Assembly: GCF_001701025.1 (NCBI RefSeq)
Contig: NZ_CP016793.1
Span: 8,680,001 to 8,744,000, forward strand
DNA from: Lentzea guizhouensis
GTDB taxonomy: Bacteria > Actinomycetota > Actinomycetes > Mycobacteriales > Pseudonocardiaceae
DNA: 64,000 nucleotides
Direction: 5' to 3'
Numbering within the stretch: the first letter of the stretch is position 1; every line of letters begins with the position of its first letter. The translations under genes were made by a program, and so were the position numbers. Shown piece by piece: positions 57,401-64,000 of the stretch. The notes beneath the pieces were generated by a model, which was given only the letters and a program-made list of their open reading frames with translations, did no database searches and was not told where the DNA came from.

Positions 57401-58567
57401 GCGCAGCATCTCGGCGACGAGGACGGCCAGTTCGAGCGCCTGGTCGGCGTTGAGGCGCGGATCGCACGCCGACTCGTAGCTGCGGTGCAGGTCGTCGAGA
57501 CCCACCGCGCCGCCGACGCATTCGGTCACGTCCTCACCGGTCAGCTCGACGTGCAGGCCGCCGGGGTGGGTGCCGAGCGCCCTGTGCACCTCGACGAACC
57601 CGGCGACCTCGGCGAGGACATCGCCGAAACGCCGGGTCTTGTGCCCGCTGGGTGCGGTGAAGGTGTTGCCGTGCATGGGATCGCTCACCCAGGTCACCGG
57701 CGCACCGGAGGCGGTGACCTTCTCCACGAGCTCCGGCAGCAGGTCCCGGACGCGCTGGGCTCCCATGCGCACGACGAACGTCAGCCTGCCCGGCCGCCGG
57801 TCGGGGTCGAGGCGGTCGATCAAGGCCAGCGCGTGCTCCGGTGTGGTGGCCGGGCCGAGCTTCACCGCGATCGGGTTGTCGATGGTCGCGAAGTAGGCGA
57901 CGTGGGCGCCGTCGAGCTGCCTGGTGCGGTCGCCGATCCACAGCAGGTGGCCGCTGCCCGCATAACGCCTGCCGGAGCGCCGGTCGGGGCGGGTCAGCGC
58001 CTCCTCGTAGTCGAGCAACAAGCCCTCGTGGCTCGTGAACACCTCGGCGCCGCTCGTGCGCAGAACGTCCAGCGTGTACTTGGAGGCGTCGTACACGCGA
58101 CGCAGCCGGACAGGATCGGGCAGCCGTTCGGTCCGGGTGAAGCCGGTGCCGTTCACCGCGTCACCCCGGTACACGGGCAGGGTGAGCCCGTCGACGGTCT
58201 CGGTCGGCGACGACCTGGGTTTGGCGTACTGGCCGGCGATGCGGCCCACGGTGGTCACCGGGAGTCCTGAGCCGGCCGCGAGGATGACCGACATCTGTTG
58301 CAGCAGACGCAGCTTGCTGCGGATCGCGCGTGACGAGACGTTGTCGAGGCGTTCCGCGCAGTCGCCGCCCTGCAGCAGGAACGCCCGGCCTTCTGCGACC
58401 TTGGCGAGGCGCGAGGTGAGCGCGTCGCACTCCCAGGACGTGACCACCGGGGAACAGCGCGCCAGCTCGCCCACCACCTCGCCGAGCCTGGCCCGGTCGG
58501 GCCACTCCGGCTGCTGGTGGGCGACGAGCGTCCGCCAGTCGGGGACGGTGCCGACGGCGCCGCTCAT
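57398..58567 (-). CDS. Class II DAHP synthase (3-deoxy-7-phosphoheptulonate synthase)
   Basis: 389 residues from ATG 58567 (ATGA overlap). Class II (plant/PhzC-like) features: FLLQGGDCAERLDN (Cys metal ligand), VGRIAGQYAKPRSSPTE, DPVRLRRVYDASKYTLDVL, FTSHEGLLLDYEEALTR (His), WVSDPMHGNTFTAPSGHKTR (metal and substrate residues) and a C-terminal GGLHVELTGEDVTECVGG. It condenses PEP and erythrose-4-phosphate, the first shikimate step. Shorter than the primary-metabolism class II enzymes (about 450), as for secondary-metabolism copies that escape feedback control. Last gene of the six-gene operon; it boosts chorismate supply for aminobenzoate. Confidence 0.93.
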   Translation of the reverse strand: MSGAVGTVPDWRTLVAHQQPEWPDRARLGEVVGELARCSPVVTSWECDALTSRLAKVAEGRAFLLQGGDCAERLDNVSSRAIRSKLRLLQQMSVILAAGSGLPVTTVGRIAGQYAKPRSSPTETVDGLTLPVYRGDAVNGTGFTRTERLPDPVRLRRVYDASKYTLDVLRTSGAEVFTSHEGLLLDYEEALTRPDRRSGRRYAGSGHLLWIGDRTRQLDGAHVAYFATIDNPIAVKLGPATTPEHALALIDRLDPDRRPGRLTFVVRMGAQRVRDLLPELVEKVTASGAPVTWVSDPMHGNTFTAPSGHKTRRFGDVLAEVAGFVEVHRALGTHPGGLHVELTGEDVTECVGGAVGLDDLHRSYESACDPRLNADQALELAVLVAEMLR

Positions 58568-59469
58568 GTCTGGACGAGGTCGTGGCTGATGCCCAGGTCG
58601 TCGAGCAGCAGCTGCAGCGGTCCGGTGTCCCGCTTGGGCACCGGCCGCGCCGCCGCCCACTCGCGCAGCTGGTCGACGCCCACCTCGAAACCGCCCTGGG
58701 CGGCGACGGCCACCCACGGCTCCAGGTCGGCGGAGCGGAACGCGGTCAGCCCGCTGACCAGTGCCTCGCGGAACATCGCCTGCTGCGCGCCGTCGAGGCT
58801 GCGGTAGAGCGAGCCGCACAGCTCGCGGAACACCACGGCGTGCCCGCTCTCGTCGCGCCGGTGCAGGTCGGTGGTGATCCGGTTCATCGGCTGGATGTCC
58901 TGGGCCGTCGACAACGTCGAGAGGAACCCGCTGATCGTCGTCTCCGCGGCCAGCGAGAACGCGATGTCGACGATGTCGCGGTCGAACCCGGACAGCCCGG
59001 ATCGCGCCGCCTCCCGCCCCTGCACCACCGACCAGACGCCCGGTGCGAACCGCACGTCCGCCATGTCCCTGCGCCGCCGGGTGACGCCGACGGCGTTGTG
59101 GCACATCAGGATGTGGTAGTGCTCGTCGATGATCGTCTGGTGCAGCGCGTCGACGGCGACGTCGTCGCGGCGGACCGGGATGTGGTCCTGCAGCATCAAC
59201 CGGCAGGCCGGCAGGATGATCTCGTCCTCGATCGCCGCGGTCTTGGCGTTGTAGGCGATCCACGCGGCGGACAGGATCCGCCCGCGCGCGTCCCGGTCGA
59301 GCTTCTCGGCGCCCGGCAGCGCCAGCACCGGCACGAGGTGCTCGGGGAAGTCCGGCAACGCGGCGTCGAAGTGCCCGTCCAAGTCCAGCTCGTCCTTCTT
59401 GACGGCCACCCGCTTGCCCCAGCGGCGGGTCAGCTGGACCAGCAGGTCGCGCTCGAGCTCAACGGACAT
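58564..59469 (-). CDS. Diiron arylamine N-oxygenase, AurF family
   Basis: 301 residues from ATG 59469. The diiron ligands of Streptomyces AurF (E101, E136, H139, E196, H223, E227, H230) have counterparts here at a constant offset of 20: E81 (AAIEDEI), E116 and H119 (DEHYH), E176 (AAETTISGF), H203, E207 and H210 (HRRDESGH). AurF oxidises p-aminobenzoate stepwise to hydroxylamine, nitroso and nitro forms; CmlI does the same on a chloramphenicol precursor. Between pabC (11-base overlap) and the DAHP synthase (4-base overlap), a p-aminobenzoate-type substrate is nearly certain. How far oxidation goes is unknown; the N-acetyltransferase hints at a hydroxylamine. Confidence 0.9.
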   Translation of the reverse strand: MSVELERDLLVQLTRRWGKRVAVKKDELDLDGHFDAALPDFPEHLVPVLALPGAEKLDRDARGRILSAAWIAYNAKTAAIEDEIILPACRLMLQDHIPVRRDDVAVDALHQTIIDEHYHILMCHNAVGVTRRRRDMADVRFAPGVWSVVQGREAARSGLSGFDRDIVDIAFSLAAETTISGFLSTLSTAQDIQPMNRITTDLHRRDESGHAVVFRELCGSLYRSLDGAQQAMFREALVSGLTAFRSADLEPWVAVAAQGGFEVGVDQLREWAAARPVPKRDTGPLQLLLDDLGISHDLVQT

Positions 59470-60301
59470 CGGTGAACCTCCTCGACGTGGTCGGCACGGG
59501 GAACGAGGCGAGTGCCTCCAGGCGCGACTGCCAGTGCTCGGCCCGCGCCAGGTCCGCCTCGCGGAACCGGCCCAGCCCCGCGGTGACGGGCCGGACGCCG
59601 TGCAGGGCGTTGACCGTCCACACCGGAACGTCCGCGAGCTCCGCCGGGGTGGCGGGCTCGGCGACGAGCGGCTGCCCGGCCAGCTCCCCGAGAAGGGCAC
59701 GGGTGATCCCGGGGAGCAGGCCGGGGCCGGGCGGCGGACCGCACAGGGTGTCGCCGCGCCACCAGACGATGCTCGTCGTGGATCCTTCGAGCACGTGTCC
59801 TTCCGGCGACAGCAACAACGCCTCGTCGGCTCCCGCGGCCACAGCGGCGGCGCGCAGGGCGTTCAGGTGGTCCAGGTCGGCGCCTTTGACAGCGGGCAGG
59901 GTGCGGCGGTCGGTGCCGGCGGTCCACAGCCGGACGGTGCTGGTGCGCGGGGGTGCCGGGCGCAGCCAGAAACGCAGTCTCAGAACGGAACCCGTCTCCA
60001 CGAGCTCGACGCGGGGGAACCACCGGCCCTGCGCGGGCAACGACTCGGCGACCGCGCTGAGGAACCCGTCGGCCGCCGGCGCGGAGAACCCGCTGCGGGC
60101 CTCGGTGAACCGGCCGCCGGTATCGGCGAACCCGCTGCGGTCCTCGGCGAACCGGGAGCAGGCGTCGGTGAACCGCTGGGCGTGCAGGGGAAAACCGCGC
60201 ACCCGGCCCTCGTCCACGAGCCAGGAGTCGATGACCCGCACCGTCCCGGACGCGTCGGACGGCGACCAGCCGTCGTCCCACCACCGTCGAGTCCCGTTCA
60301 T
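59459..60301 (-). CDS. pabC: Aminodeoxychorismate lyase (class IV PLP enzyme)
   Basis: 280 residues from ATG 60301 (ATGA overlap with pabAB). Class IV aminotransferase fold with PLP lysine in TLPAVKGADLDHLNALRAAA, then EALLLSPEGHVLEGSTTSIVWW and PGLLPGITRALLGEL. It splits 4-amino-4-deoxychorismate into p-aminobenzoate and pyruvate. Oddity: the N-terminal domain contains a short tandem repeat, SRFAEDRSGFADT then GRFTEARSGFSAP (about residues 49-76), with matching repeats in the DNA; this is not usual for PabC. Context (after pabAB, before the N-oxygenase) makes the function clear. Confidence 0.87.
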   Translation of the reverse strand: MNGTRRWWDDGWSPSDASGTVRVIDSWLVDEGRVRGFPLHAQRFTDACSRFAEDRSGFADTGGRFTEARSGFSAPAADGFLSAVAESLPAQGRWFPRVELVETGSVLRLRFWLRPAPPRTSTVRLWTAGTDRRTLPAVKGADLDHLNALRAAAVAAGADEALLLSPEGHVLEGSTTSIVWWRGDTLCGPPPGPGLLPGITRALLGELAGQPLVAEPATPAELADVPVWTVNALHGVRPVTAGLGRFREADLARAEHWQSRLEALASFPVPTTSRRFTDVR

Positions 60302-62337
60302 CGTTGCGCGCCACCCGCGTCCGACACGACCGGCGCCCGCCAGGCCCGCAGGGACGCCGCCGCCTTGAGCAGCATCTCCTCGTACTCCTCCTGGGCGTCG
60401 GAGTCGAGCACGATCGCCCCGCCCGCCCCGATGGACAACCGGTCACCGACGCGGACCGCGGTGCGGATCACGATGTTCAGGTCGGTGCCGCCGGAGAGGC
60501 CGAAGTAGCCGAGGGTGCCGGAGTACACGCCCCTGGCCTCGGTCTCCAGGCCGTCGATGATCTCCATCGTGCGCAGCTTCGGCGCCCCGGTCATCGACCC
60601 GCCGGGGAAGCACTGCCGGACGCAGTCCATCGCGCTGACCCCGTCCTTGAGCTTGCCGTGCACGGTGGAGACCAGCTGGTGCACGGTCTGGTAGCTCTCC
60701 ACGGCCAGGTACGGGTCGACGTCGATGCTGCCCACCTCGCACACCCGGCCCAGGTCGTTGCGCAGCAGGTCGACGATCATCAGGTTCTCGGCCTGCGTCT
60801 TGGCGCTGGAGGCGAGCGTGGCGGCGATCTCGGCGTCGCGCACGGGATCGGCGTCGCGCGGGGCGGTGCCCTTGATCGGCTTGCTGGTGACCGTGCGGTC
60901 CCGCTCGATGCGCAGGAAGCGTTCCGGTGACGAGCAGAACACCGTGACGTCACCCAGGCGCAGCAACGCGGCGTACGGCGCCGGGTTCGACCGGCGCAGC
61001 CTCAGGTAGAACGCCGTGTCGTCGTCGTGGAACGGCAGGTGCAGCTTGTTCGTCAGGCAGATCTCGTAGCTCTCGCCCAGCCGCAGCTGCCGCTGGCACT
61101 CCGCGATGTCCGCCAGGTACTGCTCCCGGTCGCGGACCAGGAACTCCTCGGCGTCCGGAGGTGCGCAGGGGTCGCCGGCCGGCTCGCCGGCAGCACGGAG
61201 TCCACTGAGGACGGTCGCCGTGCGGTCCACCCACTGCTCGGCGGCACGCCTGGTCGCCTCGTCGTGCACGGCGACCACGTAGGTCAGCCCCTCCTGGTGG
61301 TCGACCGCGACGATCCGGTCGGCGAACACCCAGGCGGCGTCCGGGGTCTCGGCGCTGTGCCGGGCCGCGGCACCGCACTCGGCCTTGAGCTCGTACCCGA
61401 AGTAGCCGACGTACCCGCCGGTCAGGTCGAACGGCAGGGTCGTGCCGGGGATCCGCCGCTCGCGCAGCCGCTGTTCCAGGAACTCGAACACGGTGCCGGG
61501 GACCTCGCGCACCCCGGCGTCGTCGCGCACCTGGACCACCCCGCTGCCGGTGCGGTAGGTCACGACCTCGCTGAGCGGCCCGGACGTGTCGCCCAGGAAC
61601 GAGAACCGGGACAGCCCCTCCTCGACCCGGCTGCTGTCGAGCCAGAAGCAGTCGGGGCTGCCGTCGAACAGCTCCAGGAAGGCGGCTTCGGCGTCCGCGC
61701 TGTGGACGACGGCGCTGACCAGCCCCAGCTCCGCGGAACCGGACCCGGACCCGTTCACCTGGCGGGTGAGGTCGGCGAAGTTGCGCAGGATCTCCCTGCC
61801 GTACCCGGACGCGACCGACTCGGGGTGGAACTGCACTCCCCACTGCGGCCGGTCCCGGTGCCGCAACGCCATCAGCACACCGTCGTCCGCCCACGCGATC
61901 GGCACCAGCTCGGCCGGCAGCGGCTCCTGCACGCTGAGCGAGTGGTAGCGCACCGCGACGAACTCGCGCGGCACCCCGGCGAACAACGGGTCGCCGTCGT
62001 GGGAGACCTTGGCCAGGTGCCCGTGCCGCGGTTCGGGCGCGGCGGACACGGTCCCGCCGGCCAGGTGCCCGATGATCTGGTGGCCGAGGCAGACCCCGAG
62101 CACCGGCACCGTGGTGCGGCGCAGCAGCTCCCCGACGTGACCGATGTCGCGGGAGTTCTGCGGCCGGCCGGGACCGGGCGAGACGACGACGTTGTCGAAC
62201 TCCTCCAGCCGCAGGTCGAGCAGCGCCGGGTCGTCGTTGACCACCACCACCGGTTCCCGGCCGTTGATCTCGGCGATCAGCTGGAACAGGTTGAAGGTGT
62301 ACGAGTCGTAGTTGTCCACCAGCAGTGTGCGCATCAT
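60298..62337 (-). CDS. pabAB: Fused aminodeoxychorismate synthase (glutamine amidotransferase - PabB)
   Basis: 679 residues from ATG 62337. Residues 1-190: class I amidotransferase with NYDSYTFNLFQL, VVSPGPGRPQN, nucleophile Cys 83 in LGVCLGHQIIGHL, and QFHPESVASGYG (His, Glu). Residues about 220-679: chorismate-binding PabB domain with SYEICLTNKLHLP, RFLRIERDRTVTSKPIKGTAPRD, CFPGGSMTGAPKLRTMEIID and IGAGGAIVLDSD. The PIKGT lysine is typical of PabB rather than TrpE. It makes 4-amino-4-deoxychorismate from chorismate and glutamine. Fusion of PabA and PabB is the usual form in antibiotic clusters (chloramphenicol, candicidin). Together with PabC it supplies p-aminobenzoate. Confidence 0.95.
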   Translation of the reverse strand: MMRTLLVDNYDSYTFNLFQLIAEINGREPVVVVNDDPALLDLRLEEFDNVVVSPGPGRPQNSRDIGHVGELLRRTTVPVLGVCLGHQIIGHLAGGTVSAAPEPRHGHLAKVSHDGDPLFAGVPREFVAVRYHSLSVQEPLPAELVPIAWADDGVLMALRHRDRPQWGVQFHPESVASGYGREILRNFADLTRQVNGSGSGSAELGLVSAVVHSADAEAAFLELFDGSPDCFWLDSSRVEEGLSRFSFLGDTSGPLSEVVTYRTGSGVVQVRDDAGVREVPGTVFEFLEQRLRERRIPGTTLPFDLTGGYVGYFGYELKAECGAAARHSAETPDAAWVFADRIVAVDHQEGLTYVVAVHDEATRRAAEQWVDRTATVLSGLRAAGEPAGDPCAPPDAEEFLVRDREQYLADIAECQRQLRLGESYEICLTNKLHLPFHDDDTAFYLRLRRSNPAPYAALLRLGDVTVFCSSPERFLRIERDRTVTSKPIKGTAPRDADPVRDAEIAATLASSAKTQAENLMIVDLLRNDLGRVCEVGSIDVDPYLAVESYQTVHQLVSTVHGKLKDGVSAMDCVRQCFPGGSMTGAPKLRTMEIIDGLETEARGVYSGTLGYFGLSGGTDLNIVIRTAVRVGDRLSIGAGGAIVLDSDAQEEYEEMLLKAAASLRAWRAPVVSDAGGAQR

Positions 62338-63164
62338 GGCCCGGCCAAGGTTTTCCTGAGGGTCTGGACGTCGCCCGGCTCCAGGGTGATCCCGAAGACC
62401 TCCTCGGGGGCGGACAGCGCCTCCGTCTCGTCGAGCTCGCGGACCACCGGCGGCTCGCCCGGCCTGAGCTCGGTCAGCGCGGTGCCGACGAGGAGGTGCC
62501 TGACCTCGGGCCGGGTGCGCTGCAGGACCATCCGCTTGTTGAACGGTGAGCGCGGGTGCGTGAGGCAGAAGTGGTTGAGCAGCTCGAAGTCCGACGGGTA
62601 GCGCACGTCCGTGGTGAAGCCGTAGAGCTCCACCGGTCCGTCCGGCCGCAGCAACCGCAGCACGTGCTCACCGCTCGGCTCACGCACGAGGTCGAACGAC
62701 CAGTCGCCGTCCAGCCGCGCGTTCTCCGCGAACCGGATCGGCTCGTGCAGACCGTGGGCACCGAAGCTCACGTCGTGCAACCAGCGCTCGCCGTCCAGCT
62801 CCACCAGCAACGCCACGTGCAGCGCCGGGCCGAACTTGTCGCCGGTGCGGATCCGCGTCCGGCCGGCGAACGCCGTGAACGTGAACCCGATGCGGTCCAG
62901 CACGGCCGCCGTCAGCACGACCTGTTCCAGGCACCAGCCGCCGCGGCCCTGCCGCACGATCTTGTCCTGGACGCTGTCCAGGTCGATCGGCACCTCGGTG
63001 CGCCCGAGCAGCGCGTCGAGGTTGTCGAACGCGATCGCGCCGACGTGGGCGGTGTGCAGGCGCCGCAACGTGGACAGGTCCGGCGCCACATCACCCCGGA
63101 CGCCCACACGCCTCAGGTACGCGTCGAGGTCGACGCCGTCTCCTCGCCACATCGAACCGCTCAT
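62334..63164 (-). CDS. Arylamine N-acetyltransferase family protein
   Basis: 276 residues from ATG 63164. NAT-family triad: Cys 78 in RQGRGGWCLEQVVL, His 116 in FGPALHVALLVELDG, Asp 131 in WLHDVSFG. N-terminus (LDAYLRRVGVRGDVAPDLSTLRRLHTAHVGAIAFDN) is typical. NATs move acetyl from acetyl-CoA to arylamines (N-acetylation) or to arylhydroxylamines (O-acetylation). In a cluster with an arylamine N-oxygenase, O-acetylation to a reactive N-acetoxy species, or protection of the free amine, are both possible. ATGA overlaps on both sides lock it into the operon, so it is a pathway gene rather than a detoxifying enzyme. Confidence 0.9.
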   Translation of the reverse strand: MSGSMWRGDGVDLDAYLRRVGVRGDVAPDLSTLRRLHTAHVGAIAFDNLDALLGRTEVPIDLDSVQDKIVRQGRGGWCLEQVVLTAAVLDRIGFTFTAFAGRTRIRTGDKFGPALHVALLVELDGERWLHDVSFGAHGLHEPIRFAENARLDGDWSFDLVREPSGEHVLRLLRPDGPVELYGFTTDVRYPSDFELLNHFCLTHPRSPFNKRMVLQRTRPEVRHLLVGTALTELRPGEPPVVRELDETEALSAPEEVFGITLEPGDVQTLRKTLAGP

Positions 63165-64000
63165 GTGAACTGCCCGGCGATCACGGCCGCGAGGACGATC
63201 CAGCCGTAGTAGGTGTTGGCGACGAACGCGTCCCAGCACGCCTTCGGGTCGTCCAGGTCCACCCGGAACAGCAGGTGGCCCAGGTAGATCCCGGCGACCA
63301 CGACGACCACGTGGAACGCCCACCCGATCGGCGTCAGGGACCCGGCCCACAGCACGCCGGCGACGCTCAGCACGAGGAAGACCGACAGCCACAGCTTGGT
63401 GGCGCCGCCGAACAGCAGCGCGGACGACTTGACGCCGATCTTGCGGTCGTACTCCTTGTCCTGGTGGGAGTAGATCGCGTCGTGGATCAGGGTCCAGAAG
63501 GTCCCCGCGGCGTACAGGCCGTAGACCGCGGGCGGGTAGTCGGCGTTCCCGGTCGCGGCCGTCCAGCCGACGAACACGTACGTGCTCATCACCAGCCCGA
63601 GGAACGCCGAGGGCCAGACGAAGAAGCGCTTCATGAAGGGGTAGGCGACGATCAACGGGTAGGTGGCCAGGGCGACCAGCACCGTCTCGACGTTCGCCAG
63701 TGCGAGGACCAGCAGCGCGGCCAGGGCCTGTGCGGCCGCCCACAGGACCGCGTTGCGGACGCTGACCGTTCCCGCCGCGACCGGGCGCGACACGGTGCGG
63801 GCGACGCGGGCGTCGATCTCCTTGTCCGTGACGTCGTTGCTCGCGCAGGCGAAGCCGCGGATCAGCACCGCGGCGACGGCGATCGCCGCCACCGACAGCA
63901 GGTCCGGCTGTTTGCCGGAGGCGAAGACGACGGCCCAGAGTCCCGGCAACAGGTACAGGACGTACCCCGTCGGCCTGTCCAGGCGCATCAGCAGCAGGTA
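63161..64000 (-). CDS. UbiA-family aromatic prenyltransferase (5' end outside window)
   Basis: About 279 residues visible; the frame is open at the right edge, and LLLMRLDRPTGYVLYLLPGLW resembles the usual start of UbiA proteins, so only few codons are missing. Eight or nine membrane helices. First Asp-rich motif FACASNDVTDKEIDARVART (NDxxDxxxD) and second DAIYSHQDKEYDRKIGVKS (DxxxxxxDxxxD) bind the prenyl diphosphate through magnesium. Closest to 4-hydroxybenzoate polyprenyltransferase (UbiA), which prenylates ortho to the ring substituent. In this operon p-aminobenzoate or its derivative is the likely acceptor. The donor length (geranyl, farnesyl or longer) cannot be read from sequence. Confidence 0.92.
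   Translation of the reverse strand, partial: YLLLMRLDRPTGYVLYLLPGLWAVVFASGKQPDLLSVAAIAVAAVLIRGFACASNDVTDKEIDARVARTVSRPVAAGTVSVRNAVLWAAAQALAALLVLALANVETVLVALATYPLIVAYPFMKRFFVWPSAFLGLVMSTYVFVGWTAATGNADYPPAVYGLYAAGTFWTLIHDAIYSHQDKEYDRKIGVKSSALLFGGATKLWLSVFLVLSVAGVLWAGSLTPIGWAFHVVVVVAGIYLGHLLFRVDLDDPKACWDAFVANTYYGWIVLAAVIAGQFT

Noticed and set aside
50972..64000. Cluster as a chloramphenicol, phenazine or AHBA (ansamycin/mitomycin) pathway
   Set aside because: No PapB/PapC-type mutase or dehydrogenase for p-aminophenylalanine, no phz genes beyond a PhzC-like DAHP synthase, and no AHBA synthase; PabAB plus PabC point to p-aminobenzoate.
1..64000. tRNA, rRNA, CRISPR arrays, prophage structural genes, replication origin or att sites
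   Set aside because: None seen: no cloverleaf-like segments with CCA-type ends, no regularly spaced repeats, no capsid/portal/terminase/integrase motifs, no DnaA-box cluster.

Overview
The window is high-GC, gene-dense DNA from an actinomycete. GTG and TTG starts with GGAG-type ribosome binding sites, an AfsR/SARP regulator, type VII-secretion accessory genes, a PaoABC-like oxidoreductase and a secondary-metabolism cluster all fit Pseudonocardiales (Lentzea, Saccharothrix or Actinosynnema-like). The genus is a guess; no rRNA or tRNA gene is present to test it. No CRISPR array was seen.

Left third (1-28400): accessory DNA. It begins inside a DUF4062 gene, then DUF5984 and DUF3885 genes, secreted proteins of the peptidase-inhibitor I36 type, an unusual HTH-membrane-murein-binding fusion (5295-6308), a SARP regulator (6918-9770) and a run of cell-wall genes (9901-13801) whose centre is a 739-residue multi-domain putative muralytic enzyme. 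Next come a diacylglycerol-kinase-type lipid kinase, a YbaB/ESX-accessory trio (15803-17542), an L-amino-acid-oxidase-like flavoenzyme and two paralogous secreted proteins. Many broken genes lie between them: a TniQ fragment, an IS481-family transposase with deletions and a stop, an alpha/beta-hydrolase tail, an HTH regulator, a substrate-binding protein and others. Either this is a decaying accessory region or the assembly has indels in GC runs.

Middle third (28800-50300): metabolism and regulation. A serine hydrolase - histidine kinase - response regulator operon (28849-31722) is joined by 4-bp overlaps, but its kinase carries two frameshifts. A paoABC-like molybdenum aldehyde oxidoreductase operon (33884-37640) is followed by a frameshifted XdhC/PaoD-type chaperone remnant and preceded by palindromic operators and a TetR gene. 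A CPBP protease and a second TetR gene diverge from a striking double 23-bp palindrome (39350-39418). Then follow PucR, a DAO-type flavoenzyme, pyridoxal kinase, epoxide hydrolase, a SnoaL-like protein, a YVTN propeller, acyltransferase 3, and an intact two-component pair.

Right end (50972-64000, open at the edge): a biosynthetic cluster and the main find. A six-gene leftward operon makes p-aminobenzoate (class II DAHP synthase, fused PabA-PabB, PabC) and modifies it (AurF-type diiron N-oxygenase with all seven metal ligands, arylamine N-acetyltransferase, UbiA-type prenyltransferase). It converges, at a 14-bp-stem hairpin, on a rightward P450 - carbamoyltransferase pair. A divergent carboxylic acid reductase completes the set. 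The inferred chemistry is a prenylated, N-oxygenated, possibly N-acetoxy-activated and P450-cyclised aminobenzoate (benzastatin/virantmycin logic), whose carboxyl is reduced and whose alcohol is carbamoylated. That last combination is not one I know from a described cluster.
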